This document shows, one piece after another, positions 1 to 8,735 of a DNA stretch of 24,851 nt. How positions within the stretch are numbered: the first letter of the stretch is position 1; every line of letters starts with the position of its first letter. The stretch lies in assembly GCA_937952975.1 (NCBI GenBank), contig CALFXX010000137.1, positions 1 to 24,851 on the forward strand, in the 5' to 3' direction. Both the position numbers and the translations under genes were made by a program. Source of the DNA: an uncultured Alcaligenaceae bacterium (GTDB taxonomy: Bacteria > Pseudomonadota > Gammaproteobacteria > Burkholderiales > Burkholderiaceae_B). The notes below the pieces were generated by a model that made no database searches, was not told the DNA's origin, and saw only the letters and a list, made by a program, of their open reading frames with translations.

Positions 1-71
1 GCCCGGCAGGATTCGAACCTACGACCCCCTGGTTCGTAGCCAGGTACTCTATCCATCTGAGCTACGGGCGC
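1..71 (-). tRNA. tRNA-Arg (anticodon ACG), 3' end cut by window
   Basis: Read on the minus strand, the gene begins at 71 with acceptor arm GCGCCCG, followed by the D-arm start TAGCTCAG. A 5-bp anticodon stem CCTGG/CCAGG encloses loop CTACGAA, whose central ACG is the anticodon (read as ICG in the tRNA, decoding CGU/CGC/CGA). The T-loop GGTTCGAATCC is intact. The 3' acceptor strand matches CGGGC and then hits the window edge, so the last two paired bases, the discriminator base and any encoded CCA lie outside. The next gene on the same strand ends 32 bases upstream. Confidence 0.96.
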
Positions 72-102
72 CTTTAAGACAAGACCAAGAGTATAGCAGT
101 TT

Positions 103-1083
103 TTAGCCCGATATGCGAGGGATCTTGGCAGCCTTGATTGCGCGACCCATCTCGACATAGCCTTTTTCTAAGATCTCAAGGTATTGCTTAGCTGAGAGCG
201 AAGCGGGATCGACCCCCATTTGCGTCATCCGATCGCTCAAAGCGGGGTCGCTCATAGCTTTTAGCGTAGCGTCTTCAAGGACTTTGACAATTGCAGCGGG
301 CGTACCTTTAGGCACAGCCAACCCGAGCCAAGAATCGATTTCAATGTCAAAGCCCTGCTCTTTTATCGTCTTAACGTCGGGCAACTCAGGCCAACGCATC
401 GGGCTAGCAGACGCCAGCATGCGAAGCTTGCCCGCTTTGACATGCGGCATGATGTCGGGCGGGTTTTGCACAATCACCTGAACGTTTTTGCTCAACAGTG
501 CGGTCACCGCTTCCCCACCAGACTTATAGGAAATATGTTCAAACTTTGCACCCGCTAAACGCGTCAACTCAAAGATGGCAAGATTATTAGGCGCTGAGGT
601 GGTGCCAAAAAATAAACCCTTACCCTCTTTGGCAGCCGCAATCAGATCATCAAGCGTTTGGTAAGGCGAATCGGCATTCACTGCAATCCCATAACGAAAG
701 CGGCCAAAGCCAGCAACAAACTCAAAATCTTTCATGCTGTACGTCAAGTCCATCAAGTGCGGCATGATCGCAACGGTTGAATACGTCACAACACCCACTT
801 GGTAACCATCTGGCTTTTGGCGTGCTACGTAAGCGGGTGTCAAAGTACCCAGGGCACCGGGCTTGTTTTGCACAACAATAGATTTACCTAAAATCTTTTC
901 CATCGTTTGAGCCAACGCTCGCGTGGCCACATCCGTGGTGCCACCCGCCCCGTAATTCACAATCATGTTGACTTCGTGTGCCGGAAACTCTTGAGCGACC
1001 GCCGGCACGGTGAACGCTAGCGCCGAGCACCAAAATGCTCCAGCATAGGCAAGCAATTTTTTATTGAGTAATTTTCTGATCAT
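103..1083 (-). CDS. Bug/TctC-family tripartite tricarboxylate transporter substrate-binding protein
   Basis: This is a 326-residue periplasmic binding protein of the Bug (Bordetella uptake gene)/TctC family, which captures carboxylates or similar small molecules for TctAB-type permeases. A Sec signal peptide is visible, with basic residues 1-9, a hydrophobic core 10-27 and probable cleavage after Ala30 (PAVA|QEF). The mature start VNMIVNYGAGGTTDVATRALA is the typical family N-terminus, and NKPGALGTL and PDGYQ are further family motifs. The ATG is preceded by a clear Shine-Dalgarno AGGAG at 1091-1095. It lies 119 bases after the SDR gene on the same strand and is probably the last gene of that catabolic operon. 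No TctA/TctB membrane genes are in the window, which is normal for this expanded family. The ligand cannot be predicted. Confidence 0.93.
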   Translation of the reverse strand: MIRKLLNKKLLAYAGAFWCSALAFTVPAVAQEFPAHEVNMIVNYGAGGTTDVATRALAQTMEKILGKSIVVQNKPGALGTLTPAYVARQKPDGYQVGVVTYSTVAIMPHLMDLTYSMKDFEFVAGFGRFRYGIAVNADSPYQTLDDLIAAAKEGKGLFFGTTSAPNNLAIFELTRLAGAKFEHISYKSGGEAVTALLSKNVQVIVQNPPDIMPHVKAGKLRMLASASPMRWPELPDVKTIKEQGFDIEIDSWLGLAVPKGTPAAIVKVLEDATLKAMSDPALSDRMTQMGVDPASLSAKQYLEILEKGYVEMGRAIKAAKIPRISG

Positions 1084-1202
1084 TTTTTGTCTCCTACTAT
1101 TATCGAAAAAAGCTTACCGCATCTTCAGTGCGCGGCTTACTCTGAAATACTCATTGCGACCAGCGGTCAGTGCATTACCAGCATCCGCCTAATGACCACC
1201 CA

Positions 1203-1955
1203 TCACGACATAAAGAAGCCACCATTGATATCAATCGTCGCCCCATTGATAAAACCGCTCGTATCGGCGCACAAAAAGGCGATCGAGGCACCGACTTCGT
1301 CTGCAGTGCCCAAGCGCCTGACTGGAATTTGTTCTGCGTAGCGTTGGTTCACCGCTTCGCCCGCCTGCATTGCCATCTCAGTCAAGATACGGCCTGGTGC
1401 CACGCAGTTGGCGGTGATACCGAAAGGACCCATCTCTGATGCGATTGCACGCATCAACCCAAGAATGCCAGCCTTTGAGGCCATGTAGCTTGGGCCTGCC
1501 ACCACAGACTTACTGCGCCCAGCTAACGACGAGACACTGACGATACGACCAAAACCTTGGGCTTTCATGTCGGGTAAAAATAACTGCGTGATCTGCATGA
1601 CTGTTGTCAGATTCACCAATAGCACCTTCGACCACTCTTGTATGGTGACGTCAAGAATGCCGTTTGATAGGCCATCGGCACGCTTAGGCGAGATCCCAGC
1701 GTTATTCACCAGAATAGACACCGTACCAAAGCGCTCTTTGATCTGCGCGTGTAAGCGCGTCATAAAGGCCATGTCGGTCACATCGGCTTGAAACGCGATC
1801 GCTTGCTCGTCTGTGATGCCTAATTGGTCAAGATCAATCGGCAAACGATCAACCATCACCACAAAGCGATCGGCAGCGATCAAGGCCTGGCTCGTGCCCA
1901 ACCCAATGCCTTTTGCTGCACCTGTCACTAAGGCGATTTTCTTGTTCATGTTCAT
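1203..1955 (-). CDS. SDR-family NAD(P)-dependent oxidoreductase (FabG-like)
   Basis: This 250-residue classical short-chain dehydrogenase/reductase interconverts an alcohol and a ketone or aldehyde with NAD(P)(H) in the cytosol. The cofactor glycine motif TGAAKGIG is at 11-18, the structural NNAG at 84-87, and the catalytic Ser142/143, Tyr157 and Lys161 (YMASK) are all in place. Asp36 at the end of the second beta strand is the usual sign of NAD preference. Length and domain layout are complete. Its ATG overlaps the stop of the upstream TPP enzyme by 4 bases (ATGA, 1952-1955), so the two are translationally coupled and probably act on consecutive steps. FabG itself is unlikely, because the context is catabolic and there are no acp/fabF neighbours. 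Exact substrate unknown. Confidence 0.93.
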   Translation of the reverse strand: MNMNKKIALVTGAAKGIGLGTSQALIAADRFVVMVDRLPIDLDQLGITDEQAIAFQADVTDMAFMTRLHAQIKERFGTVSILVNNAGISPKRADGLSNGILDVTIQEWSKVLLVNLTTVMQITQLFLPDMKAQGFGRIVSVSSLAGRSKSVVAGPSYMASKAGILGLMRAIASEMGPFGITANCVAPGRILTEMAMQAGEAVNQRYAEQIPVRRLGTADEVGASIAFLCADTSGFINGATIDINGGFFMS

Positions 1956-3694
1956 GCTTCGAGTGCGGCCGTATAAGCTGTGATAGGAGGAAAAGCGTTT
2001 TCATCGGTCATCACTTCAATCAACGTCGTGACATCACTTGCGCGTGCTGCGTCAAGTGCTTCATTAAACTGCTCGGGGTCTGTCACGCGGATACCGTTAC
2101 AGCCGCAGTTTCGCGCGATCGCAGCGTGATCCACAGGATAAAAATCGACTGCACTGGTATGAGCGCCAAACTTCACGTTTTCAGCGTGCTTCTGATAGCC
2201 CAAGATACCGTTATTCAACACAATGAGTGTCACCTTCAAACCCATGCGTCGAGCGGTTTCAAGTTCTGACCAAACATGCCCAAAACCACCGTCACCGGCC
2301 AGGCAGTACACATCTGATTGCGGGCGTGCCACTTTAGCGCCTAGCGCCATCGGAAAGCCCCAGCCCAATCCAGCCAAACCACGAGGAGTAATAAAGCGCA
2401 TCCCGCTCTTGACTGCGGTTAAGCAGTTTGAAATCCAGATCGATGAGTAGCTTGCATCGGCCACCATGACCGTATCGCCAGTGAGGCGCTTTTGTAATTC
2501 ATGCATGACCCGCTCGGGGCGAATCGGCGCCTGCGATGACAGACGCACAGGGGCTGATTCTTTTAGATAGGCGTCGCGCGCCGCCTGAATACTCGCCTCG
2601 AGCGCGGGACGCTGACCACGCCGCTTTGACAAATCAAGCTTGCCCATCTCCTCGGCCAACGCATCAAGTGTCAGTCCGGCATCACCCACCAGACGCGTCG
2701 CCTCGTAGTTGCGACCCACCTCAGTGCCATCGATATCCAAATGAATGTAATGCGCATTTTTGGGATATAGCTGCCATGAATCCGTACCATTTTGATTGGT
2801 ACGATTACCCACCAAGAGCACAACATCGGCCTCTGTCACGAGCTTACGCTGATAGCGCGTGGCGCCGTTGGGCCCCATGAAATAACCAACCACACCGACA
2901 GCCAGTGAATGCCGCTCATCAACAGTGCCCTTGCCCATCACGGTAGTCGCCACAGGCAAGTGTGCTTCGTCCATCAAGCGCGTCAGTGCGGCGCGGCCAT
3001 GTGACAGATGAACACCGCCGCCGGCGATCACCAATGGGCGTTCAGCTTTTGCCAACAGCTCTGCCGCCTGGCGCACTGCAGCAGGTGAGGCAACGGTTGG
3101 GTCTAAGGGAAACCGTCCCAAGCACGCGGTGCGGGTCGAAGGCACCAGAGGCTCGGTCAACACATCGCTCGGAAACATCAACACCACAGGCCCGGGTCGC
3201 CCCGAACAGGCCATCGTAAAGGCCTGATCAATGTAGTCATCGACGCGACTAGGTTCATTGACGCGGCGTACCCACTTTGACACGGCGCTAAACATGCCAA
3301 TGTGGTCTAAATCTTGAAAGGCATTTTTATCGGTTTGCAGACGACTGACATCTTGCACCAAGGCAATGACTGGGATCGACGCTTTAAGCGCCTCGGCGAG
3401 GGGCGCTACTAACAATGCGGCGGCAGGGCCGTTTTGTGCCGTCACAATACCGGGCTTGCCAGTGAGACGCGCATAGGCATCGGCCATATAGCCACCCGCG
3501 TTTTCGGTGCGATACACAATCTGTTTGATGCCACCCTCTTCTGCCGACAACTGAAACATGGTGGGTAGGCTTTGGCCAAAGGTACATTCAACGCCATGGC
3601 GTTTGAGAGCACGCACGATCGCATGCCCCACCGAGTCGTGCACATTAAGCCCCGTGACAGTCAAAGGGGTGGGAATAGGTTTAGGCGTGTTCAT
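1952..3694 (-). CDS. Thiamine-pyrophosphate-requiring enzyme, acetolactate synthase/decarboxylase-like
   Basis: This 580-residue member of the ThDP superfamily (acetolactate synthase, benzoylformate decarboxylase and relatives) has the three usual domains. The N-terminal pyrimidine-binding domain carries the catalytic glutamate in RTENAGGYMADAYAR, with the family signature AQNGPAAALL shortly after. The central domain spans roughly 200-340. The C-terminal diphosphate-binding domain has the GDG...NN motif (AGDGGFGHVWSELE to VLNNGILGYQ). The start is ATG with AGGA at 3700-3703, five bases away. It heads an operon with an SDR and a Bug binding protein, so it is more likely a catabolic 2-oxo-acid decarboxylase or carboligase than the biosynthetic IlvB; there is no small regulatory subunit (ilvH) beside it. 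Substrate not assignable from sequence. Confidence 0.9.
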   Translation of the reverse strand: MNTPKPIPTPLTVTGLNVHDSVGHAIVRALKRHGVECTFGQSLPTMFQLSAEEGGIKQIVYRTENAGGYMADAYARLTGKPGIVTAQNGPAAALLVAPLAEALKASIPVIALVQDVSRLQTDKNAFQDLDHIGMFSAVSKWVRRVNEPSRVDDYIDQAFTMACSGRPGPVVLMFPSDVLTEPLVPSTRTACLGRFPLDPTVASPAAVRQAAELLAKAERPLVIAGGGVHLSHGRAALTRLMDEAHLPVATTVMGKGTVDERHSLAVGVVGYFMGPNGATRYQRKLVTEADVVLLVGNRTNQNGTDSWQLYPKNAHYIHLDIDGTEVGRNYEATRLVGDAGLTLDALAEEMGKLDLSKRRGQRPALEASIQAARDAYLKESAPVRLSSQAPIRPERVMHELQKRLTGDTVMVADASYSSIWISNCLTAVKSGMRFITPRGLAGLGWGFPMALGAKVARPQSDVYCLAGDGGFGHVWSELETARRMGLKVTLIVLNNGILGYQKHAENVKFGAHTSAVDFYPVDHAAIARNCGCNGIRVTDPEQFNEALDAARASDVTTLIEVMTDENAFPPITAYTAALEA

Positions 3695-3768
3695 AGGATT
3701 CCTGACAAAGATCGAGTCTTTGATCGTGCGTTGTCTCGCGATTTATTTGACGACTTATATTTGTATTT

Positions 3769-3784
3769 GCCAGATTAGACTGGC
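3769..3784. promoter_or_regulatory. Short inverted repeat upstream of the TPP operon
   Basis: The 204-base gap 3695-3898 separates the end of the GT9 gene from the start of the TPP-enzyme gene, both read leftwards, so it must hold the TPP operon's promoter. The clearest structure in it is GCCAG-ATTAGA-CTGGC, an inverted repeat with 5-bp arms centred about 80 bases before the start codon, within AT-rich sequence. It could be an operator half-site pair. I see no convincing -35/-10 pair and no strong terminator for the upstream operon, and nothing that looks like a missed gene. Confidence 0.3.
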
Positions 3785-3898
3785 TACTTGCTCTTTATAC
3801 GACACTTTGGGTCGTTTAGCACCCAGTCTGCGCGACAGAGTAGGAAGCCTGATGAGTTTTTTTTAGACGCGTTGTACACAAGCGACTACCAAGGTGAA

Positions 3899-4966
3899 TC
3901 AGCCCTTGGAGCCATGTTGAGGATCGGTCGAGGCCACACGACTCAAGACCTGTCGACAAGCCTGAAGGACCTGCTCAGGCCTGACATTTTTAATCTCAGT
4001 CGTGCCGTCTTGCGGTAACACGTCAAGACTGGTTTCTCGCGTCCAAAACCACTCGCGGTTACTTTCGTGAAAGATACCTACGTAAGGCACGCCCGCAAAT
4101 TGCGCCAAATGCGATGGGCCGCAATCATTTGCCACTACAAGCTCCGCATCCATCACCGCTTTCGCGATGTCAGCTAAGGGCCGAGTCATCAGATATACAA
4201 AATCCCTGCGCTCAAGGCTTTGTAACCAGCGGTGCTGCTCGGCTTCGTCAGGGCCCATCACAAAGCAAAATCTCGCTTGCGGCATCAGGGTCGACTTCAG
4301 TAAATCAGCCAAAGCAACGTAGTGTTCAATCGGCCAGCGTTTGTAGTCGCCCGCGCCACCGCCTGGCATCAAGACAACTAGCGGGGCGTTTGCGTCAAAA
4401 GCGCCAAATGACTGAGTGCCTGACTCATTAACAGACAAAGGATACGTCGTCGCATCACTGACGGGAGCAAGGTCAGGCGGCGCAGTCGCTAAAGCCGGGC
4501 CCTCTAGCTCGGCCAACGCTTGTACACACCGCCGAGCGACCTGGGCAGGATCAAAATCCTTAAACGCAGCCAATACGCGCAAATTCGCGAGCCCCATGTA
4601 CTCAGAAAAATCTTTGCGGTGCGAGTGAGTCCAGACAAAATCGGTGACGCGCTTGTTTTTGAAACCAAGGCGAAACGTTGGGCGCTTTAATAACGCCGCA
4701 ATACCGTATTTTTCACTGGCAAAGTGCAAGGCAATGACCAAGTCTGCGCTGCCATCCATCGCGCGATACACCGCGGGCAATTTATCTGCCTGCGTGAACG
4801 CATCCACCCATGGCAAATTCAAATAATGTTGACTCACAGCATCTTGCGCGACCACCCTCAGATGACACTCGGGCCAAAATTGCTTAATTTGATAAAGCAG
4901 CGGATAGGACACAATTTGCGTCCCTAAAAACCGCATGCTTCGAATGAAAACAATGACGCTTTTCAA
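3899..4966 (-). CDS. Glycosyltransferase family 9 (heptosyltransferase-like)
   Basis: This GT-B fold enzyme resembles ADP-heptose:LPS heptosyltransferases, which extend the lipopolysaccharide core at the inner membrane. The first beta strand SVIVFIRS and the following RFLGTQIVSYPLLYQI match the family start. The C-terminal domain has MPGGGAGDYKRWP, a nucleotide-sugar site glycine-rich turn, and ANDCGPSHLAQFAGVP, the diagnostic NDxGxxHLA motif. I place the start at the TTG at 4966, which overlaps the feoB stop by four bases (TTGA) and keeps beta-1; the next in-frame ATG at 4936 would cut that strand, and a longer TTG reading frame to 5056 would run far into feoB. The protein is then 355 residues. 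An LPS or glycan role is inferred from the family; why it sits behind feoB is unclear. Confidence 0.82.
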   Translation of the reverse strand: MKSVIVFIRSMRFLGTQIVSYPLLYQIKQFWPECHLRVVAQDAVSQHYLNLPWVDAFTQADKLPAVYRAMDGSADLVIALHFASEKYGIAALLKRPTFRLGFKNKRVTDFVWTHSHRKDFSEYMGLANLRVLAAFKDFDPAQVARRCVQALAELEGPALATAPPDLAPVSDATTYPLSVNESGTQSFGAFDANAPLVVLMPGGGAGDYKRWPIEHYVALADLLKSTLMPQARFCFVMGPDEAEQHRWLQSLERRDFVYLMTRPLADIAKAVMDAELVVANDCGPSHLAQFAGVPYVGIFHESNREWFWTRETSLDVLPQDGTTEIKNVRPEQVLQACRQVLSRVASTDPQHGSKG

Positions 4967-6846
4967 GATAAGGCTAACGCGACGCGATAAGTGATGAACG
5001 CTGCAAGATATGCCAAGGCAAATAAATAAGTGGTGGCGACAACAGGGATTGTCCAACCACCACTTTCTCTTTTAAGAGTCGCGATGGTTGAAATACATTG
5101 CGGTGCAAAGACATACCAAGCGAGCATCGCTAACGCTGTTGGCAGGCTCCACTGCTGAGCCAACAATGGGCCCAGCGTATCGGTTGCTGCAGCACCCGTC
5201 GCAGACAGTGCATAGACCGTGCCAAGTGCACTGATCGCTACTTCGCGCGCAGCCATACCCGGGATCAAAGCAATCGAGATCTGCCAGTTAAAGCCAATCG
5301 GGGCCAGGACAACGGCCAAGGCATGACCGAGCATACCTGCAAAACTATATTCAATCGCTGCGTTGGTTGCGCCTTCGGGCGCGCCCGGAAAACTCGCCAA
5401 AAACCATAAGGCAATCGTCAACACCATAATCACACCACCTACACGGCGCAGGAATAATTGCGCGCGATGCAGCAGACCCATCAAAATATTGCGAAGGTGT
5501 GGGCGTCGATAAGTCGGGAGCTCCATCATCAAGGGGCGCACCTGTCGACCTGCAGCAGTGAGCTTTTTTAAGAGCCACGCTACAGCCATCGCCCCGATGA
5601 TACCGGCTAGATACAGCACAAACATCACAACACCCTGCAATTGCAAAAAGCCTGCGATTGTTTGTTGAGGAATAAATGCTGCAATCAGCAGCGCGTAAAT
5701 GGGTAAGCGCGCGGAGCAAGTCATTAACGGCGCAATCAACATTGTTACGACGCGATCGCGCGCGTTTGGGATCGTACGGATCGCAATGATGCCCGGGATT
5801 GCACACGCAAAGCTTGATAACAACGGGATGAACGAACGCCCAGACAATCCGACAGACCCCATCAACCGGTCAAGTAAATAGGCCGCACGTGGCAAGTAGC
5901 CCGACTCTTCTAGAATCAAAATAAAACCAAACAAAATCAAAATTTGCGGCAAAAAAACAATCACCGCCCCTGCACCTGCGATGATGCCATCCACCAACAA
6001 ACTACGCAGCCAGGTATCTGGCAACCACTGCACCGCTTGCTCTGAAAACCAAGCGGTGGCGTCTTTGATCCACTCCATGGGAACTGCCGCCCAACTAAAC
6101 ATCGCCTGAAAGATCAAAAATAACAAAAGCACTAAAATCGCGGGGCCAAAGACAGGATGCAATAACACCCGATCAAGCTTGGCAGTGGCTTCATCTGGGG
6201 TGATGCGGTCTAGGTTGAGCGCTCGCAAAATTGACTGGACGCGCTCGTGGTCAAGCTGTGTACTATCTTCAATTTCAGATAGATCGAGTTTTAAGGTCGT
6301 GGCTTGCCAGATTGTCGTGTCATCAAACAATGCGCGTAAAGCCTGATCCCCGTGCATCTCAATCGCGACGGTCGACACCACCCGCACGCCAAGACTTGCG
6401 GACAGTAATGTTTCGTCGACCTGTATCCCTCGCGCACGCGCCTCGTCTGACATGTTCAACGCCACGACACAGGGTAGGTTCATGCGCTGCACCGCCAACA
6501 CCAATCTCAAACTTCGGCGCAGGTTGGTGGCATCAACAACACAGACAACGAGATCAGGGCGTTTTTCACCGACAGCACGCCCTGCCAAGACATCGCAGGT
6601 AACACGCTCATCAAGCGAGCGCGGATACAAGCTATATGTGCCGGGCAAATCAAGAATGCGAAGGCTTTTACCGGCAGGCGTGATCAGCCGGCCTTCTTTG
6701 CGCTCCACAGTTACCCCAGCATAGTTCGCCACTTTTTGGCGGCTGCCAGTGAGCCGATTAAACAGGGCTGTTTTGCCGCAATTGGGATTACCCACCAGCG
6801 CCACAAGCGGGCCCGTAGGATAAAGATGGATCGGAGTTTCAATCAC
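4963..6846 (-). CDS. feoB: Ferrous iron transport protein B
   Basis: FeoB is the inner-membrane Fe(II) permease with a cytosolic G-protein domain. The G1 P-loop GNPNCGKT is at 19-26, a Thr-containing switch I (NYAGVTVERKEG) and G3 DLPGTYSL follow, and G4 is NMSD. From about residue 225 on there are successive hydrophobic segments with the two gate-like repeats (the first contains SFACAIPGI, the second is around GMAAREVAISALG). At 627 residues it is shorter than the E. coli protein, as in many betaproteobacteria, and no feoC is present. Translation starts at GTG 6846, which overlaps the feoA stop (GTGA, 6843-6846), giving tight coupling. A Fur-box-like site before feoA suggests iron repression. 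Confidence 0.97.
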   Translation of the reverse strand: MIETPIHLYPTGPLVALVGNPNCGKTALFNRLTGSRQKVANYAGVTVERKEGRLITPAGKSLRILDLPGTYSLYPRSLDERVTCDVLAGRAVGEKRPDLVVCVVDATNLRRSLRLVLAVQRMNLPCVVALNMSDEARARGIQVDETLLSASLGVRVVSTVAIEMHGDQALRALFDDTTIWQATTLKLDLSEIEDSTQLDHERVQSILRALNLDRITPDEATAKLDRVLLHPVFGPAILVLLLFLIFQAMFSWAAVPMEWIKDATAWFSEQAVQWLPDTWLRSLLVDGIIAGAGAVIVFLPQILILFGFILILEESGYLPRAAYLLDRLMGSVGLSGRSFIPLLSSFACAIPGIIAIRTIPNARDRVVTMLIAPLMTCSARLPIYALLIAAFIPQQTIAGFLQLQGVVMFVLYLAGIIGAMAVAWLLKKLTAAGRQVRPLMMELPTYRRPHLRNILMGLLHRAQLFLRRVGGVIMVLTIALWFLASFPGAPEGATNAAIEYSFAGMLGHALAVVLAPIGFNWQISIALIPGMAAREVAISALGTVYALSATGAAATDTLGPLLAQQWSLPTALAMLAWYVFAPQCISTIATLKRESGGWTIPVVATTYLFALAYLAAFITYRVALALS

Positions 6847-7118
6847 GCGCTGCCGCCTGCCATCACAGCGGATGAGATTTGCTCGGTTTGCACACCCACT
6901 AACGCCGCCTCAGCAGCACGCAAAGCAAACGTTGACATGCCGATACGCACAACCAAAGGGTCTGCGCCCGGCATTGCGCGTCGAAGCACCATGACCTGTT
7001 CACCCACCAAGAACCCAAGTTCATTGAGCTGTCGATCGCAGTCGGGCATCAAGGCATCTGCCCGAACCTCGGCGATTCGATATAACTGCCCGACTTGAGC
7101 TGTATGTAATCGTTGCAT
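6843..7118 (-). CDS. feoA: Ferrous iron transport protein A
   Basis: This is a small SH3-like cytosolic partner of FeoB, about 91 residues from the ATG at 7118. The core RQLNELGFLVGEQVMVLRR followed by DPLVVRIGMSTFALRAAEA is the standard FeoA fold with its ribbon of short strands. An in-frame TTG at 7136 would add six residues; I prefer the ATG because MQRLHTAQVGQLYRI matches the usual family N-terminus. It is the first gene of the feoA-feoB-glycosyltransferase operon and ends in a 4-base overlap with feoB. A candidate Fur operator lies 25-48 bases upstream of this ATG. Confidence 0.93.
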   Translation of the reverse strand: MQRLHTAQVGQLYRIAEVRADALMPDCDRQLNELGFLVGEQVMVLRRAMPGADPLVVRIGMSTFALRAAEAALVGVQTEQISSAVMAGGSA

Positions 7119-7142
7119 GAGCTGCCCGAACGCCAATATCTA

Positions 7143-7166
7143 AATGAGAATTGTTATTATCTCAAA
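7143..7166. promoter_or_regulatory. Candidate Fur box upstream of feoA
   Basis: The sequence around 7144-7162 reads ATGAGAATTGTTATTATCT. It matches the classical 19-bp Fur consensus GATAATGATAATCATTATC in its alternating AT-rich hexamer pattern, with the typical betaproteobacterial GAGAATTGTTAT core. It lies just before feoA on the minus strand and between feoA and the divergent CoA-transferase gene, so ferric-uptake regulation of feoAB is the simplest reading. This is a pattern match by eye. Confidence 0.7.
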
Positions 7167-7274
7167 TGATACCAGTAGTTCTACCTAGATGGCCTGGCAT
7201 ACACCACGGTTTTCATGCAATCATGGGCCCACTGGCTTGATTCAAATCAGGTTTTATTCATAATTTCGAGCGTC

Positions 7275-8735
7275 ATGCAACCAAACACTATCGCCGCGCA
7301 GCTCCTTAAAGCAATTTGGTTTGCCGCACAAGGCAAAGAACACGCATTAAAGCGGGTGGCATTCAAGGGCGAGGGTGAGCTCCCTTCGGTCTTTGCCGTG
7401 ACAGATTTAGCTGCTGCGGCCATGGGTGCCGCCGGGCTTGCACTTTGCTCTTTACTTGACACGATCGAGACGGCGTTGGTATCTGAAACGACGGAGTCGA
7501 CCTCTGTGGCTAGCGTGACGCAAACAAACACAACGTCCTCAGTAAAGACCGTTACTGTCGATCGTCGCCTCGCGTCCTTCTGGTTTGACTATTCGCTGCG
7601 CCCCATTAGTTGGAAGCCGCCAGCTGCCGAAGATTTCGTGATCGGCGACTATCAGACCAATGACGGCTGGATCCGCCTGCATACCAACGCCGCGCACCAC
7701 CGGGCGGCCGCCTTACGCGCCTTAAATCTGACAGCACCTAAGGGGCGCGCCGATATTACCCAAGCCGTTGCAAACTGGTCAGCTGACGCGCTTGAGGCCA
7801 GGGTCTTAGCCGAGGGAGGCTGCGCTGCGACCATGCGCTCGTGGCAAGACTGGCAGGCACACCCACACGGCCAAGCCGTACTCAGCGAGCCTCTGCTGCA
7901 CTGGCAGGCTGGTGCGCCGATGGCTCAACCACGGTGGACCTTTCACAGCGCTCGTCCGCTTCAAGGCCTGAAGGTTCTGGATATGACACGCGTCTTGGCG
8001 GGGCCCTCTGCCACACGCATGCTTGCGGGCTTAGGCGCTGAAGTCTTGCGTGTTGACCCGCCTTGGTGGGATGAGCCGACGCTCGCCCCAGAGATGACAT
8101 TAGGCAAGCGCTGTACTCGCCTTGACTTGCGAAATGCGTCTGAGCGTGAGCGCTGGATCACCTTACTGAGCGAGGCAGATATCCTTGTGCACGGCTATCG
8201 CAGCGACGCGTTGTCAGCGTTGGGGTTGGATGCAGAGCAGCGACAAAAAATTCGACCTGGCTTGGTCGATATCTCACTAGACGCCTACGGTTTCACTGGC
8301 CCATGGAAACATCGTCGCGGCTTTGATAGCCTGGTGCAAATGAGTATGGGCATTGCACACGCAGGCCAACAACTGGCAGCAAGTCCAAAGCCAAAACCGT
8401 TACCGGTACAGGCGCTCGATCACGCGACGGGCTACATCTTGGCGACTGCGGCTTTACGCGGTCTTGAGACGCGACTAAGGACTGGACGTGGCAGCATCGC
8501 TCGTGCATCGCTTGCCCGAACCGGGGCATTACTCATGACAACGCTTAGCCATCCCGAAAAAAGCAATGAAACACTTGCGCCTGAAACAGAGGCGGATCAA
8601 GCCGCCACGCATGAAGACACGTACTGGGGTGCAGCACGACGCTTGCATTGGCCCGTTGACGTCTCAGGAGTTGCCATGCAATGGGATCAACCCGCTGGGC
8701 CGTTAGGGAGCAGTGAGGCAACATGGTTACGTTGA
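7275..8735 (+). CDS. CoA-transferase family III (CaiB/BaiF) protein
   Basis: This acyl-CoA:carboxylate CoA-transferase of class III moves CoA between organic acids in the cytosol. The family signature LKVLDMTRVLAGPSATRML and GLGAEVLRVDPP, normally at the N-terminus, begins only near residue 230, and the catalytic Asp is expected in LRN/VDISLDAYG-type segments further on. The first ~220 residues form an additional, partly CaiB-like domain (LLKAIWFAAQ, FAVTDLAAAAMGAAGLA, DGWIRLHTNAAHHR). This long two-part layout is a recognised subfamily in Burkholderiales, so the protein does not look broken. I use the ATG at 7275 because LLKAIW is the usual beginning; an ATG at 7215 would add 20 residues. 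Its last 49 bases overlap the convergent transporter gene. Substrate unknown. Confidence 0.82.
   Translation: MQPNTIAAQLLKAIWFAAQGKEHALKRVAFKGEGELPSVFAVTDLAAAAMGAAGLALCSLLDTIETALVSETTESTSVASVTQTNTTSSVKTVTVDRRLASFWFDYSLRPISWKPPAAEDFVIGDYQTNDGWIRLHTNAAHHRAAALRALNLTAPKGRADITQAVANWSADALEARVLAEGGCAATMRSWQDWQAHPHGQAVLSEPLLHWQAGAPMAQPRWTFHSARPLQGLKVLDMTRVLAGPSATRMLAGLGAEVLRVDPPWWDEPTLAPEMTLGKRCTRLDLRNASERERWITLLSEADILVHGYRSDALSALGLDAEQRQKIRPGLVDISLDAYGFTGPWKHRRGFDSLVQMSMGIAHAGQQLAASPKPKPLPVQALDHATGYILATAALRGLETRLRTGRGSIARASLARTGALLMTTLSHPEKSNETLAPETEADQAATHEDTYWGAARRLHWPVDVSGVAMQWDQPAGPLGSSEATWLR

Noticed and set aside
1..71. tRNA gene as integration site of a mobile element
   Set aside because: No integrase, direct repeat of the tRNA end or phage-like genes are visible in the window.
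5351..5806. 151-codon open frame on the minus strand inside feoB
   Set aside because: It lies wholly in another frame of feoB, has low-complexity Arg/Cys-rich composition and no family motif.
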